From the NCBI RefSeq assembly GCF_001544835.2, contig NZ_FCNX02000008.1, positions 186,001-250,000 of the forward strand: a stretch of 64,000 nt of DNA, read 5' to 3'. Both the position numbers and the translations under genes were made by a program. Below are positions 1-8,990 of the stretch, piece by piece. The notes beneath the pieces were generated by a model, which worked only from the letters and a program-made list of their open reading frames with translations, had not been told where the DNA came from and made no database searches. The first letter of the stretch is position 1. Each line of letters begins with the position of its first letter. Source of the DNA: Caballeronia fortuita. GTDB taxonomy: Bacteria; Pseudomonadota; Gammaproteobacteria; Burkholderiales; Burkholderiaceae.

Positions 1-51
1 ACCCGGCTGCTCCATGTGACAACGACCGCCGGCATCCGCCATAAGCGAGAA

Positions 52-84
52 CGGCCGCCGCGCGAGATCGTCGCGCGGCGGCCG
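52..84 (-). terminator. GC-rich perfect hairpin downstream of pepN
   Basis: A perfect 14-bp inverted repeat (arms 52-65 and 71-84) surrounds the 5-nt loop GATCG. It lies just beyond the stop of the leftward pepN gene. On the minus strand it is followed by a short T-containing run (TTCTCG) rather than a long U tract. It is therefore a plausible but atypical intrinsic terminator, and I see no other gene in positions 1-116. Confidence 0.45.
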
Positions 85-116
85 CTAGACACCAAAAACG
101 TCCGTCGAAACAGTGC

Positions 117-2834
117 TCAAGCTGCGAGCGCTTTCTCGACCACCTCGCGCACGTCGCGCGATTTCACCTTCGACGCCACCTCGCTCAAGGCCGCGTGCAT
201 CTTCTCGCGCAACTGCGGCGTGAAGCGGCGCCACAGTTCGAGCCCGCGCGCGAGACGCGCCGCGACTTGCGGATTGAGCGCGTCGAGCGCGATCACCTGT
301 TCGGCCCAGAACGCGTAACCGGAGCCGTCGGCGGCGTGGAACTGCGCGGGGTTGCCGCTGCAGAAGCTGAAGATCAGCGAGCGCGCGCGGTTCGGGTTCT
401 TGATGTTGAACGCCTGATGCTGCATCAGCTTGCGCACGATCTCGATCACCTTGCGATCCGGCCCGCCGCGCTGCGTCGCCTGGAGCGCGAACCACTTGTC
501 GATGACGAGGGCTTCGTTCTCGAAACGGCGATAGAAGTCCGCGAGCGCCGCGTCCGCGACGGTCGCATCGGCGCCCTTGGTCGCGCTCGCGAGCAGAAGC
601 GCGGCGAGCGCCGCCGAGCGGTCGGTCATGTTGTCGGCGGCGTCGTATTGGGCCTGCGCGAGCCTGACCGCGTCGCGCGGATCGTCGAGCTGGCTGAGAT
701 ACGCGAGCGCGAGATTCTTCAGGCCGCGCTTGCCTGCGTCTTCCGGCGTCGGGCGATATTCGCCCGGCGTGCGGTTCGCCTCGTAAGTCGCGAGCCACTT
801 GTCGCGCAATTGCGATGCGAGACGGCGGCTCATGAAAACGCGCGCCGCATGCACGGCAGCCGGATCGGACACGGTCATCTGCTCGGCGAGATAGCTCTCC
901 GACGGCAGCATCAGCGCGAGTTCGCGGAAGGCGGGCGTGAGCGTGACGTCGTCGAGCACGCGGGCGAACGCGGCGATCACCTGATCGTCGATGGCGAGCG
1001 TTTCGCCCTTCGCCGCGCGCTCCGCGAGCGCCAGCAACTCGCGCGTGGCGAGGCGCTGGCCGGCTTCCCAGCGGTTGAACGGATCGCTGTCGTGCGCGAG
1101 CAGGAACGCGAGTGCATCGTTCGTGTAGTCGTATTCGACGATCACCGGCGCCGAGAAATTGCGCAGCAGCGAAGGCAAGGGCGCCTCGTTCACGTCGACG
1201 AACGTGAACGACTGCTCGCGCTCGGTGAATTCGAGCACGCGCGTCGTGCCGTTCGGCTCCTTTTCGCCTTCGAGACGAAGCGGCAGATCCATTCCGTTCT
1301 GTCCGATCAGGCCGACGGAGAACGGAATCAGGAGCGGTCCCTTCTGCGTTTCGCGCGCCGCTTCCGACGCTTCGCCGTAACCCTGCGTGAGAGTCAGCGT
1401 GTAGTGTCTCTTCGCGGCATCGTAATGCGCGCGCACCGACACGCGCGGCGTGCCCGCCTGGCTGTACCAGCGCTCGAACTGCGCGAGATCGCGATGGTTC
1501 GCATCGGCGAGCGCCTGGCGGAAATCGTCGCAGGTCACGGCCTGGCCGTCGAAACGCTGGAAGTAGAGGTCCATGCCGCGCCGGAAGCCGTCGCGGCCGA
1601 ACAGCGTCTGATACATCCGCACGACTTCCGAGCCTTTCTCGTAGACGGTCATCGTGTAGAAATTGTTGATCTCGACGTAGCTTTCCGGGCGCACCGGATG
1701 CGCCATCGGGCCGGCGTCCTCGGCGAACTGCATCTGACGCAGCACGCGCACGTCCTCGATGCGCTTCGTCGCGCGGGCGGCGGCACTGGCCGCGCCTTCG
1801 ACATCGCCAGCGGCCATGTCGGCGGAAAATTCCTGATCGCGGAACACGGTCAGACCTTCCTTCAGGCTCAACTGGAACCAGTCGCGGCAGGTCACGCGGT
1901 TGCCCGTCCAGTTATGGAAGTACTCGTGGCCGACCACGGCCTCGATGTTGGAAAAGTCGGTGTCCGTCGCGGTTTCCGGATTCGCGAGCACATACTTCGT
2001 GTTGAAGATGTTGAGGCCCTTGTTCTCCATCGCGCCCATGTTGAAGTCGCTCACCGCGACGATCATGAAGCGGTCCAGATCGAGTTCCAGGCCGAAGCGT
2101 TTTTCGTCCCAGCGGATCGAATTGATGAGCGAATCCATCGCGTGACGGGTCTTGTCGAGATCGTGCGGTTCGACCCAGACCTGCAGCAGCTTCTCCTTTC
2201 CCGAACCCGATTCGATGCGCTCCTCGATGCACACGAGCTTGCCCGCGACGAGCGCGAACAGATAGCTCGGCTTCTTGAACGGGTCTTCCCATTTGGCGAA
2301 GTGGCGGCCATCGGGCAGATCGCCTTCCTCGATCAGATTGCCGTTGGACAGCAGCACCGGGCACGCGGCCTTGTCGGCGCGCAGCGTGACGACGTAGGTG
2401 GCCATTACGTCGGGACGGTCGAGGAAATAGGTGATGCGCCGGAAGCCTTCCGCTTCGCATTGCGTGAAGAAGTTGCCGCTGGAGACATAAAGTCCGGAGA
2501 GCGTCGTGTTCTCCGCCGGATTGCAGATGCTCTCGATGCTAAGCTCGAACTGATCCGCAGGAATACCGCCGATCGACAAGCCGTTTTCGTGAACGCGGAC
2601 ATCCGCGTGCGCGACGCCGTCGATCGTCGCGCTCACGAATTCGAGCTGTTCGCCCATCAGTTCGAGGCGCGATGCATCGCCTTGGGCGTCCGGATTGCGG
2701 CGCAGCTTCATCGTGTTCTTCACGACCGTGCGCGATGGCACGAGATCGAACTCGAGCGCGACGGAGTCGATCAGAAAAGCGGGCGGCGTGTAGTCCTGGC
2801 GGCGAATCACAGCGGATGCGGTCGTGGTAGACAT
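117..2834 (-). CDS. pepN: Aminopeptidase N (M1 zinc metallopeptidase)
   Basis: Cytosolic M1-family aminopeptidase of 905 residues that removes N-terminal residues from peptides. The exopeptidase motif GAMEN is near residue 266. The zinc motif HEYFH is near residue 300, with the third ligand Glu about 20 residues later (LKEGLTVFRDQEFS). The length fits the roughly 870-900 residues of bacterial PepN, including the C-terminal helical domain. The frame is open further upstream, but I chose the ATG at 2834 (MSTTTASAVIRRQDYTPP) because the family alignment begins there and the upstream extension is arginine-rich and unlike the family. It is transcribed away from the DUF4136 lipoprotein gene. Confidence 0.95.
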   Translation of the reverse strand: MSTTTASAVIRRQDYTPPAFLIDSVALEFDLVPSRTVVKNTMKLRRNPDAQGDASRLELMGEQLEFVSATIDGVAHADVRVHENGLSIGGIPADQFELSIESICNPAENTTLSGLYVSSGNFFTQCEAEGFRRITYFLDRPDVMATYVVTLRADKAACPVLLSNGNLIEEGDLPDGRHFAKWEDPFKKPSYLFALVAGKLVCIEERIESGSGKEKLLQVWVEPHDLDKTRHAMDSLINSIRWDEKRFGLELDLDRFMIVAVSDFNMGAMENKGLNIFNTKYVLANPETATDTDFSNIEAVVGHEYFHNWTGNRVTCRDWFQLSLKEGLTVFRDQEFSADMAAGDVEGAASAAARATKRIEDVRVLRQMQFAEDAGPMAHPVRPESYVEINNFYTMTVYEKGSEVVRMYQTLFGRDGFRRGMDLYFQRFDGQAVTCDDFRQALADANHRDLAQFERWYSQAGTPRVSVRAHYDAAKRHYTLTLTQGYGEASEAARETQKGPLLIPFSVGLIGQNGMDLPLRLEGEKEPNGTTRVLEFTEREQSFTFVDVNEAPLPSLLRNFSAPVIVEYDYTNDALAFLLAHDSDPFNRWEAGQRLATRELLALAERAAKGETLAIDDQVIAAFARVLDDVTLTPAFRELALMLPSESYLAEQMTVSDPAAVHAARVFMSRRLASQLRDKWLATYEANRTPGEYRPTPEDAGKRGLKNLALAYLSQLDDPRDAVRLAQAQYDAADNMTDRSAALAALLLASATKGADATVADAALADFYRRFENEALVIDKWFALQATQRGGPDRKVIEIVRKLMQHQAFNIKNPNRARSLIFSFCSGNPAQFHAADGSGYAFWAEQVIALDALNPQVAARLARGLELWRRFTPQLREKMHAALSEVASKVKSRDVREVVEKALAA

Positions 2835-3058
2835 GGCAAGATCTTCATGTTTGGATTGAACGGCGCCGGCGTTCCACGTCTGGCGCTTCGCGCGCACCAA
2901 CGCGTGCGCGCCTGGTCGAACCATTGTACAAGCCGTCCGGCGATCGTGAATCGGGCGGCGCCCCGCGTCGTGGAACCCACAAAACAAGGACGCCGCCGCG
3001 CGCGGCATGGCGGAGCCGTCTATAACCGAGAAGGGTGCTCAACGAAGTGAGGATGACC

Positions 3059-3778
3059 ATGACTTTCCCGATCCACGCGCTCGTCAGATGGGCGCTCGCA
3101 CTCACCGCGATATGGCTTGCCGGCTGCACGACCTACGTGCAGACGCAGGTCACCGCGTTCTCCGACTGGAGCGGCAGCGACACCACGCGCACTTACGCAT
3201 TCGCGCGCAAGGCCGAGCAGCAGAACAGCATCGAGCAGACGACCTACGAGACGCTCGTCGCCAACGAGCTTGCGAAGTACAACTTCCGCCAGGTGCCGGA
3301 GGCAAGCGCCAACTATCAGATCGCGATTGCCTATTCGATTCGCGGCGACACGGTGACCGTGCGCCAGCCGGTCTACTACGATCCGTGGCCGATGTACGGT
3401 CCGTGGGGCGCCGGTCCTTACTGGGGCGGACCGTGGGGCGGCTGGGGTCCGTACGGTCCGTGGGGCCCGACGGGATACGTCGACCAGAGCTATCCGGTCT
3501 ACGTCCACGCATTGCAGATCCGCATGAACGACCGGAAAACCGGGCGCGAGACCTACAAGGTGACGGCGGTCAATTCGACGGGCGATCCATCGCTCTATCA
3601 GGCGATGCCGTATCTCGTGCGCAGCGCACTTTCGGACTTCCCGCTCGGCAACGGCACGGTACGCACGGTGACGCTGCCGGTCGACAAGAACGGCGGCTTC
3701 TCGAACGAGACGGCGGCATCGGCGGGAGCGAACGAGCGCAGCGCAGCGCCCGCGCCCGCGGCCAAGACCGTCGATTGA
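3059..3778 (+). CDS. DUF4136 family lipoprotein
   Basis: A 239-residue predicted lipoprotein. The signal peptide ends in the lipobox LAGC with Cys23, so it is expected to be membrane anchored. The rest resembles the DUF4136 family, small envelope lipoproteins of unknown role. A low-complexity stretch rich in Gly, Trp, Pro and Tyr occupies about residues 106-142 (repeats such as GPWG), splitting the two halves of the domain. I chose the ATG at 3059 because a GTGAGG Shine-Dalgarno-like sequence sits 6 nt upstream; the ATG at 3053 and GTG at 3035 are alternatives. Function is unknown. Confidence 0.8.
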   Translation: MTFPIHALVRWALALTAIWLAGCTTYVQTQVTAFSDWSGSDTTRTYAFARKAEQQNSIEQTTYETLVANELAKYNFRQVPEASANYQIAIAYSIRGDTVTVRQPVYYDPWPMYGPWGAGPYWGGPWGGWGPYGPWGPTGYVDQSYPVYVHALQIRMNDRKTGRETYKVTAVNSTGDPSLYQAMPYLVRSALSDFPLGNGTVRTVTLPVDKNGGFSNETAASAGANERSAAPAPAAKTVD

Positions 3779-3796
3779 TCGGCAGAACCAAGCCGA

Positions 3797-3828
3797 CGCG
3801 TCTTCCGGCAATTTTTGCCGGAGACGCG
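3797..3828 (+). terminator. Possible terminator after the DUF4136 gene
   Basis: An inverted repeat with arms CGCGTCTTCCGGCAA and TTGCCGGAGACGCG (one bulged T) lies 18 nt after the stop codon and before the phosphonate operon. No U tract follows the stem, so intrinsic termination is only possible, not clear. Confidence 0.35.
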
Positions 3829-3962
3829 AAAAACGATTCTGTTCACGGCCGCGAGGAAAGTTTATAAAACCGTGCTCCGGCCTTGATCGAACAGGGGAAT
3901 CGCCGCCGCGCCGGCGGGCCGCAATATATGCAGATTCGGCGATTTAGCGATATATTCCCGGG

Positions 3963-4661
3963 ATGACAAAATCGTGTCCGCCCAATCCCCAAGCCGTTCC
4001 CGAGCCCACTACATGGGATGCGCGGCTCGCACGCCGTCTCGTCACGCCGCTCGTCGGCACGCCGGTCACGCCCAATCACCTGACCACGCTGCGCCTCGCG
4101 ATCGGCCTCGCCGGCGCGTACTATCTGTCGCTTGGTCAGTTCTGGATGTGCACGCTCGGCGCGCTGCTCATCGCGCTGTCGAATTTCGTCGATCACACCG
4201 ACGGCGAGCTCGCGCGCATCAGCGGACAGTCGAGCAAGATCGGCCATTTCTATGACCTCGCGTGCGACGCGCTCGTCACCGTGCTGCTGTTTCTCGGCAT
4301 CGGGTTCTACGTCGCCGTGCATCATCCGTCGATGATCGTGCCCGCCCAATGGCTCGGCGGCATCGCGGGCGTGGCGGTTGCGCTGATCTTTTTCCTGCGC
4401 ATGCGCATCGAGTCGATGGTCGGCAAATCGGGCACGAAGCAGGCGTCGATGGCCGGATTCGAAACCGAAGACGTGCTGTATCTGCTGCCGCTCGTGACCA
4501 TCCTGAACGGCATGACGCCGTTTCTGATCGCGGCGGCGATCGGCGCGCCGCTCTTCGCCGTCTACGTGGCGGTGGACTATCAGCGCGTGAGCGCGCAGAT
4601 GAAACGGCGCGCGCAAGCGACCCACGCAAAAGACGACAAAGATTTTCAGGCGGTGAGATGA
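3963..4661 (+). CDS. CDP-alcohol phosphatidyltransferase, first gene of the phosphonate operon
   Basis: A 232-residue integral membrane enzyme with about five to six hydrophobic segments. The complete CDP-alcohol phosphotransferase signature D-x2-D-G-x2-A-R-x8-G-x3-D-x3-D is at about residues 77-102 (starting DHTDGELAR). Enzymes of this family move a phospho- or phosphono-alcohol head group from a CDP or CMP donor to a lipid alcohol. Because the next genes make and activate 2-aminoethylphosphonate, I infer that it transfers CMP-activated phosphonate to a lipid acceptor; a conventional phospholipid synthase is the alternative. No good Shine-Dalgarno precedes the ATG (CCCGGGATG). The stop overlaps the next start as ATGA. 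Confidence 0.85.
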   Translation: MTKSCPPNPQAVPEPTTWDARLARRLVTPLVGTPVTPNHLTTLRLAIGLAGAYYLSLGQFWMCTLGALLIALSNFVDHTDGELARISGQSSKIGHFYDLACDALVTVLLFLGIGFYVAVHHPSMIVPAQWLGGIAGVAVALIFFLRMRIESMVGKSGTKQASMAGFETEDVLYLLPLVTILNGMTPFLIAAAIGAPLFAVYVAVDYQRVSAQMKRRAQATHAKDDKDFQAVR

Positions 4662-5470
4662 GCGATACGGCAACTCCGGACAACACGCTGATTCAACCGG
4701 TGCACACGGCGAAGGCCGCGCGCCCATCGCAGCGCGACATCGATTCGACGATGAGCGCGCGCCTCGCCGCGTTCCCGGCGCCGAAGCTGCGCGACGAGTA
4801 CGGACAGCAAGGCTCGTTTCTCTATATCGAAGACTTTCTGCCGCGCGATTACACCGAACGCCTGATCGCCGCCGTGCACGACGTGATGCCTTCCGTGAAC
4901 CGCAACTATCTGCCGGGGCACAAGGCGGGCGGCAGCGTGAGCCGCCACACGCTCGACAAGCTCGCGCCGTTCATCGCGGATCTGTATCGCTCGGACGCGC
5001 TCATCAAGTGGCTCGAAGCGATCACCGGCGACAAGCTGCAGCTCTCGCCGCAAGACGATCCGCACGCCTACGCGCTGTATTTCTACACGAAGCCGGGCGA
5101 TCACATCGGCTGGCATTACGACACTTCGTATTACGACGGGCGCCGCTACACGCTGCTGCTCGGTGTCATCGACGATTCCTCCTGCAAGCTCGACTACGAA
5201 CTGCACACGAAGAATCCGGCGGTGCCCGATCAACCCGGTTCGGTGCAGTATCCGCCCGGCGCGTTCGTGTTCTTCGATGGCGACAAGCTGCGCCATCGCG
5301 TCACGCCGCTCGGCGAGAACGAGATGCGCGTGTCGCTCACGTTTGAGTACGTGACTAACCCGAACATGCGGCCGTTCCAGCGCTTCATCTCGAACATGAA
5401 GGACTCGATCGCGTATTTCGGATTCAGGCAGGTCTTTCGCCGCAAGGGCGGCAAGAACGGACAGGCATGA
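4658..5470 (+). CDS. 2-oxoglutarate/Fe(II)-dependent oxygenase
   Basis: A 270-residue non-haem iron oxygenase of the prolyl-hydroxylase-like 2OG-Fe(II) superfamily. The iron facial triad is visible: H-x-D in GWHYDTSYYDG near residue 153 and the distal His in LRHRV near residue 212. The Arg expected to bind 2-oxoglutarate follows about 11 residues later (MRVSLTFEY). The start at 4658 overlaps the previous stop by 4 nt (ATGA), and its own stop overlaps the flippase gene the same way, so translational coupling is likely. From its place inside a phosphonate operon I infer hydroxylation of the phosphonate or its lipid; the substrate is not shown by the sequence. Confidence 0.85.
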   Translation: MSDTATPDNTLIQPVHTAKAARPSQRDIDSTMSARLAAFPAPKLRDEYGQQGSFLYIEDFLPRDYTERLIAAVHDVMPSVNRNYLPGHKAGGSVSRHTLDKLAPFIADLYRSDALIKWLEAITGDKLQLSPQDDPHAYALYFYTKPGDHIGWHYDTSYYDGRRYTLLLGVIDDSSCKLDYELHTKNPAVPDQPGSVQYPPGAFVFFDGDKLRHRVTPLGENEMRVSLTFEYVTNPNMRPFQRFISNMKDSIAYFGFRQVFRRKGGKNGQA

Positions 5471-6483
5471 GCCGCGCGGGCACATTTCTTCTCTCAGCCG
5501 GCGTGGTGCTGTTCATCGCGCTGCTCGGCTGGCAAGGCTTCGGCTCGGTCGCATCGACGCTGGCCGCGGCCGGCTGGGGCCTCGTCGCGGTCGCGGCGTT
5601 TCATTTCGTGCCGCTCGTCGTCGATGCCGGCGCGATCAGCGTGCTCTTCTCCGACAAGGAACGCGACGTTTCCCTGCGCGATGCATTGCTCGCGCGCTGG
5701 GCGGGCGAATCGGTGAATAGCCTCATGCCCGCAGGCCAGATCGGCGGGCCGATGCTGATGGTCCGCTATCTCGCGCAGCGCGGCATGCGCGCGCGCGACG
5801 CGGCCGCCGTCATCACTGTCAGTACGACGATGCAGACCGTCGCCCAACTGATCTTCGCGCTCGTCGGCGTCGTGCTGCTGACCGGCTACGCGGCGGGCGG
5901 CTCGTCGTCGACGTTGACGTTCGCCGTGCTCGCGGTGATCGGCGTGATCGGCCTGATGATCTTCGGTTTCTATCTGGCGCAGCGGCGCGGTCTCTTTGGC
6001 CGCGCGATGCGCTTCGCGTCGGGCATCGCAGCGAAGTTCTCGGCGAAGCGCGACTGGTCGTCGCTCGTCACGCGCGCCGAAGCGGTCGATGCCGCCGTCC
6101 ACGAGATGTATCGCGAGCGCGGCAAGGTCGCGGCGAGCTTCGGCCTGAGTCTTGTCGGCTGGATCGTCGGCACGGGCGAAGTGTGGCTCGCGCTGCATCT
6201 GCTCGGCCATCCGGTCGGCTGGACGGAAGCGTTGCTGCTCGAAAGTCTCGGCCAGGCGATTCGCGGCGCGGCCTTCGCCATTCCCGGCTCGCTCGGCGTG
6301 CAGGAAGGCGGCTATCTGCTGCTCGCGCGTCTCGTCGGACTGCCGCCGGAAGCGGCGCTCGCCCTGTCGCTCGTCAAGCGCGCGCGCGAACTGCTGCTTG
6401 GCGTGCCGGGCATCGTCTATCTGCATTTCGTTGAAAAAGGCTGGCAGCGCCGCCGTCTCGCGCGCGTGCCGGATATCGACTGA
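5467..6483 (+). CDS. Flippase-like membrane protein (LPG synthase TM / HpnL-type family)
   Basis: A 338-residue polytopic membrane protein with about seven to eight hydrophobic segments. It resembles the transmembrane part of lysylphosphatidylglycerol synthases and the HpnL/TIGR00374-like proteins (motifs [20 protein letters not shown] and [12 protein letters not shown]). Related proteins are proposed to flip or move lipids and hopanoids across the inner membrane. It starts at an ATGA overlap with the oxygenase gene and is 24 nt from the next gene. In this operon a role in moving a phosphonate-bearing lipid is a reasonable inference, but no transport activity can be read from sequence. Confidence 0.8.
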   Translation: MSRAGTFLLSAGVVLFIALLGWQGFGSVASTLAAAGWGLVAVAAFHFVPLVVDAGAISVLFSDKERDVSLRDALLARWAGESVNSLMPAGQIGGPMLMVRYLAQRGMRARDAAAVITVSTTMQTVAQLIFALVGVVLLTGYAAGGSSSTLTFAVLAVIGVIGLMIFGFYLAQRRGLFGRAMRFASGIAAKFSAKRDWSSLVTRAEAVDAAVHEMYRERGKVAASFGLSLVGWIVGTGEVWLALHLLGHPVGWTEALLLESLGQAIRGAAFAIPGSLGVQEGGYLLLARLVGLPPEAALALSLVKRARELLLGVPGIVYLHFVEKGWQRRRLARVPDID

Positions 6484-6507
6484 CCCACCCACGAAGGGAA
6501 CACAAGC

Positions 6508-7296
6508 ATGCGCGCAATTATTCTTGCGGCCGGGATGGGCTTGCGCCTCGTTCAGCCCGAAGGCCAGCAAAAGCCGAAATGTCTGCTGCGATTCGGCGGC
6601 AATTCGGGCGATGCATCGTTGCTCGAGCGCCATCTGCACTTCCTGAAAGCCGCGAACGTCGACGAAGTCGTCTTCGTGACCGGCTTCAAAAGCGAGCAGA
6701 TCGAAGCGGAGCTCGCGGCGATCGACTGGAAGCCGAAGACCGAGATCGTCGTCAACGACGAGTTCACGCTCGGCAGCGTGCTCTCCGTGCACACCGCGCG
6801 CGACGCGATGACGCGCGGCGGCGACGTCCTGCTGATGGACGCCGACGTGCTTTACGACGAACGCATTTTCGAGCCGCTCGTCGCGGGCGGCAGCGTGAAT
6901 CGCCTGCTGATCGATCGCGATTTCGAAGCCGGCGACGAACCGGTGAAACTGTGCGTCGAGAACGGCGTGCCGGTCGAGTTGCGCAAGCAGGTCGCGGCGG
7001 GTTTGAAGTACGACACGATCGGCGAATCGGTCGGCTTCTTCCGTTTCGACGAAAAAACCGCCACGCGTCTCGCCGACATCTGCGCCGATTACGTGGCGAC
7101 CGGCCGCGCGAAGATGCCGCACGAAGAGGCGGTGCGCGACCTGTTGCTGGAAAAAACCCACGCGTTCGATATCGCCGATGTCACCGGCGCGCCGTGGATC
7201 GAAATCGATTTTCAAAACGACGTGAAGCGCGCCGCCGACGAAGTGTTGCCGTCGCTCAACGCGCTCAGTCAGTTTGCAGGAGCATCGCAACAATGA
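6508..7296 (+). CDS. Stand-alone sugar-nucleotidyltransferase-like protein (NTP transferase)
   Basis: A 262-residue GT-A fold nucleotidyltransferase. The N-terminus carries the nucleotide-binding signature LAAGMGLRL followed by a conserved KPK ([10 protein letters not shown]), and a metal-binding Asp lies in LLMDADVLY. It resembles cytidylyltransferases of the LicC/PntC type. It ends in an ATGA overlap with the PEP mutase fusion, which carries a second domain of the same fold. The presence of two such domains suggests that two compounds are activated, or that one domain has taken over from the other. The ATG at 6508 has AAGGGAAC upstream as a ribosome-binding site. Confidence 0.8.
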   Translation: MRAIILAAGMGLRLVQPEGQQKPKCLLRFGGNSGDASLLERHLHFLKAANVDEVVFVTGFKSEQIEAELAAIDWKPKTEIVVNDEFTLGSVLSVHTARDAMTRGGDVLLMDADVLYDERIFEPLVAGGSVNRLLIDRDFEAGDEPVKLCVENGVPVELRKQVAAGLKYDTIGESVGFFRFDEKTATRLADICADYVATGRAKMPHEEAVRDLLLEKTHAFDIADVTGAPWIEIDFQNDVKRAADEVLPSLNALSQFAGASQQ

Positions 7297-8990
7297 ACGC
7301 ACCCACGCAAATCCCGGTCGGCTACTCGCGCACCCTGCGCCTGCGCGAGATGCTGCAAAGCAATCGCCTCGAATTCCTGATGGAAGCGCACAACGGCATT
7401 TCGGCGCGCATCGCGAAAGAAGCCGGCTTCAAGGCGATCTGGGGCTCGGGCCTCTCGATCTCCGCGCAGTTCGGCGTGCGCGACAACAACGAAGCGAGCT
7501 GGACGCAGGTCGTCGACAACCTCGAATTCATGGCCGACGCGAGCGATCTGCCGATCCTGCTCGACGGCGACACCGGCTACGGCAACTTCAACAACGTGCG
7601 GCGTCTCGTGCGCAAGCTGGAGCAGCGCGGCATTGCGGGCGTGTGCATCGAAGACAAGCAGTTCCCGAAGACCAACAGCTTCATCAACGGCGAAGCGCAG
7701 CCGCTCGCGGATATCGACGAATTCTGCGGCAAGATCAAGGCGGGCAAGGATTCGCAGAGCGATCCGAATTTCTCGATCGTCGCGCGCGTGGAAGCGTTGA
7801 TCGCCGGCTGGGGCATGGAAGAGGCGCTCAAGCGCGCCGAGGCATATCGCCAGGCTGGCGCGGATGCCATTCTGATTCACAGCAAGCTCTCGAAGCCCGA
7901 CGAAATCCTCACGTTCGCGCGCGAATGGGCGGGTCGCGGTCCGCTCGTCATCGTGCCGACGAAGTACTACAGCACGCCGACCGATGCGTTCCGTCAGGCT
8001 GGCATCAGCTGCGTGATCTGGGCGAACCATCTGATTCGCGGCGCGGTTTCGGCAATGCAGGCAATCGCGAAAGAAATTCACGACAGCGAGACGCTCGTCA
8101 ACGTGGAAGACCGCATCGCGTCGGTGAACGAGATCTTCCGTCTGCAGGACGCGGACGAATATTCCGCCGCGGAGAACATCTATCTGAGCGCGGCCAACGA
8201 GAAACGCAGCGCGATCGTGCTCGCCGCGAGCCGCGGCGCGGGCCTCGAAGCACTGACCGAAGAACGCCCGAAGGTGATGTTGCCGGTCGCGGGCAAGCCG
8301 CTTCTGCGTCATCTCGTCGAGGCGTTCAAGAAGGAAAGCATCAACGACATCACGGTCGTCGGCGGATATCGGGCCGATGCGATCGAAAAGGGCGGCATTC
8401 GTCTCGTCGTCAACGAGAAGCACGAAACCACCGGCGAACTCGCGTCGCTCGCGTGCGCCGTCAAGCACATGAACGGCGATACCGTCATTTCCTACGGCGA
8501 TCTGCTGTTCCGCAGCTACATCCTGCGCGATCTGGTCGAGTCGGACAGCGACTTCTGCGTGGTCGTCGATTCGTCGCAGACGCCGCAAGCGGGCGCGGCG
8601 GCAACTGACTTCGCGTACTGCTCGACCGCCGATGACCGCGCGCTCTTCGGCCAGAAAGTGTGGCTCGAAAGCGTGGTCGGCGCGGGTCAGACAATCGCCG
8701 ATGCACGTGCGCCGCAAGGCCGCTGGATGGGGCTCGTCAAGGTGCGCGCGGGCGCGCGCGAGCGTCTCGTCGCGACGCTCGCCACGCTGCAGCAGCGCGC
8801 CGATTTCGACACGCTCGATACCGCCGCGCTCCTCAACGCATTGATCGCCGATGGCCAGAAGATCGAAGTGCAATACGTGCACGGCCACTGGCGCGGCGTG
8901 AACGATCTCGACGACTTCCGTCGCGCGGGCGATTTCGCGCACGGCCAGACGCCGATCGGTTCCGAAGGCACGGAGAACGCGCGTGATTGA
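7293..8990 (+). CDS. pepM: Phosphoenolpyruvate mutase fused to a nucleotidyltransferase domain
   Basis: A 565-residue bifunctional protein. Residues 1 to about 300 form a PEP mutase of the isocitrate lyase superfamily, which converts PEP to phosphonopyruvate, the entry step of nearly all C-P bond biosynthesis. Its hallmark [11 protein letters not shown] is at about residues 119-129, and [15 protein letters not shown] and DGDTGYGN are also present. From about residue 305 a GT-A nucleotidyltransferase begins ([16 protein letters not shown]...ERPKVMLP), with an Asp in SYGDLLF as likely metal ligand. PepM-linked domains of this type (PntC) are known to make CMP-2-aminoethylphosphonate. The signature here is LAASRGAGL, not LAAGxGxR. 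The start overlaps the previous gene as ATGA. Confidence 0.93.
   Translation: MNAPTQIPVGYSRTLRLREMLQSNRLEFLMEAHNGISARIAKEAGFKAIWGSGLSISAQFGVRDNNEASWTQVVDNLEFMADASDLPILLDGDTGYGNFNNVRRLVRKLEQRGIAGVCIEDKQFPKTNSFINGEAQPLADIDEFCGKIKAGKDSQSDPNFSIVARVEALIAGWGMEEALKRAEAYRQAGADAILIHSKLSKPDEILTFAREWAGRGPLVIVPTKYYSTPTDAFRQAGISCVIWANHLIRGAVSAMQAIAKEIHDSETLVNVEDRIASVNEIFRLQDADEYSAAENIYLSAANEKRSAIVLAASRGAGLEALTEERPKVMLPVAGKPLLRHLVEAFKKESINDITVVGGYRADAIEKGGIRLVVNEKHETTGELASLACAVKHMNGDTVISYGDLLFRSYILRDLVESDSDFCVVVDSSQTPQAGAAATDFAYCSTADDRALFGQKVWLESVVGAGQTIADARAPQGRWMGLVKVRAGARERLVATLATLQQRADFDTLDTAALLNALIADGQKIEVQYVHGHWRGVNDLDDFRRAGDFAHGQTPIGSEGTENARD

Noticed and set aside
195..3050. A 951-codon plus-strand frame opposite pepN
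   Set aside because: It mirrors the pepN codons and shows only Arg/Glu/Val/His-rich low-information sequence; pepN has full M1 peptidase motifs.
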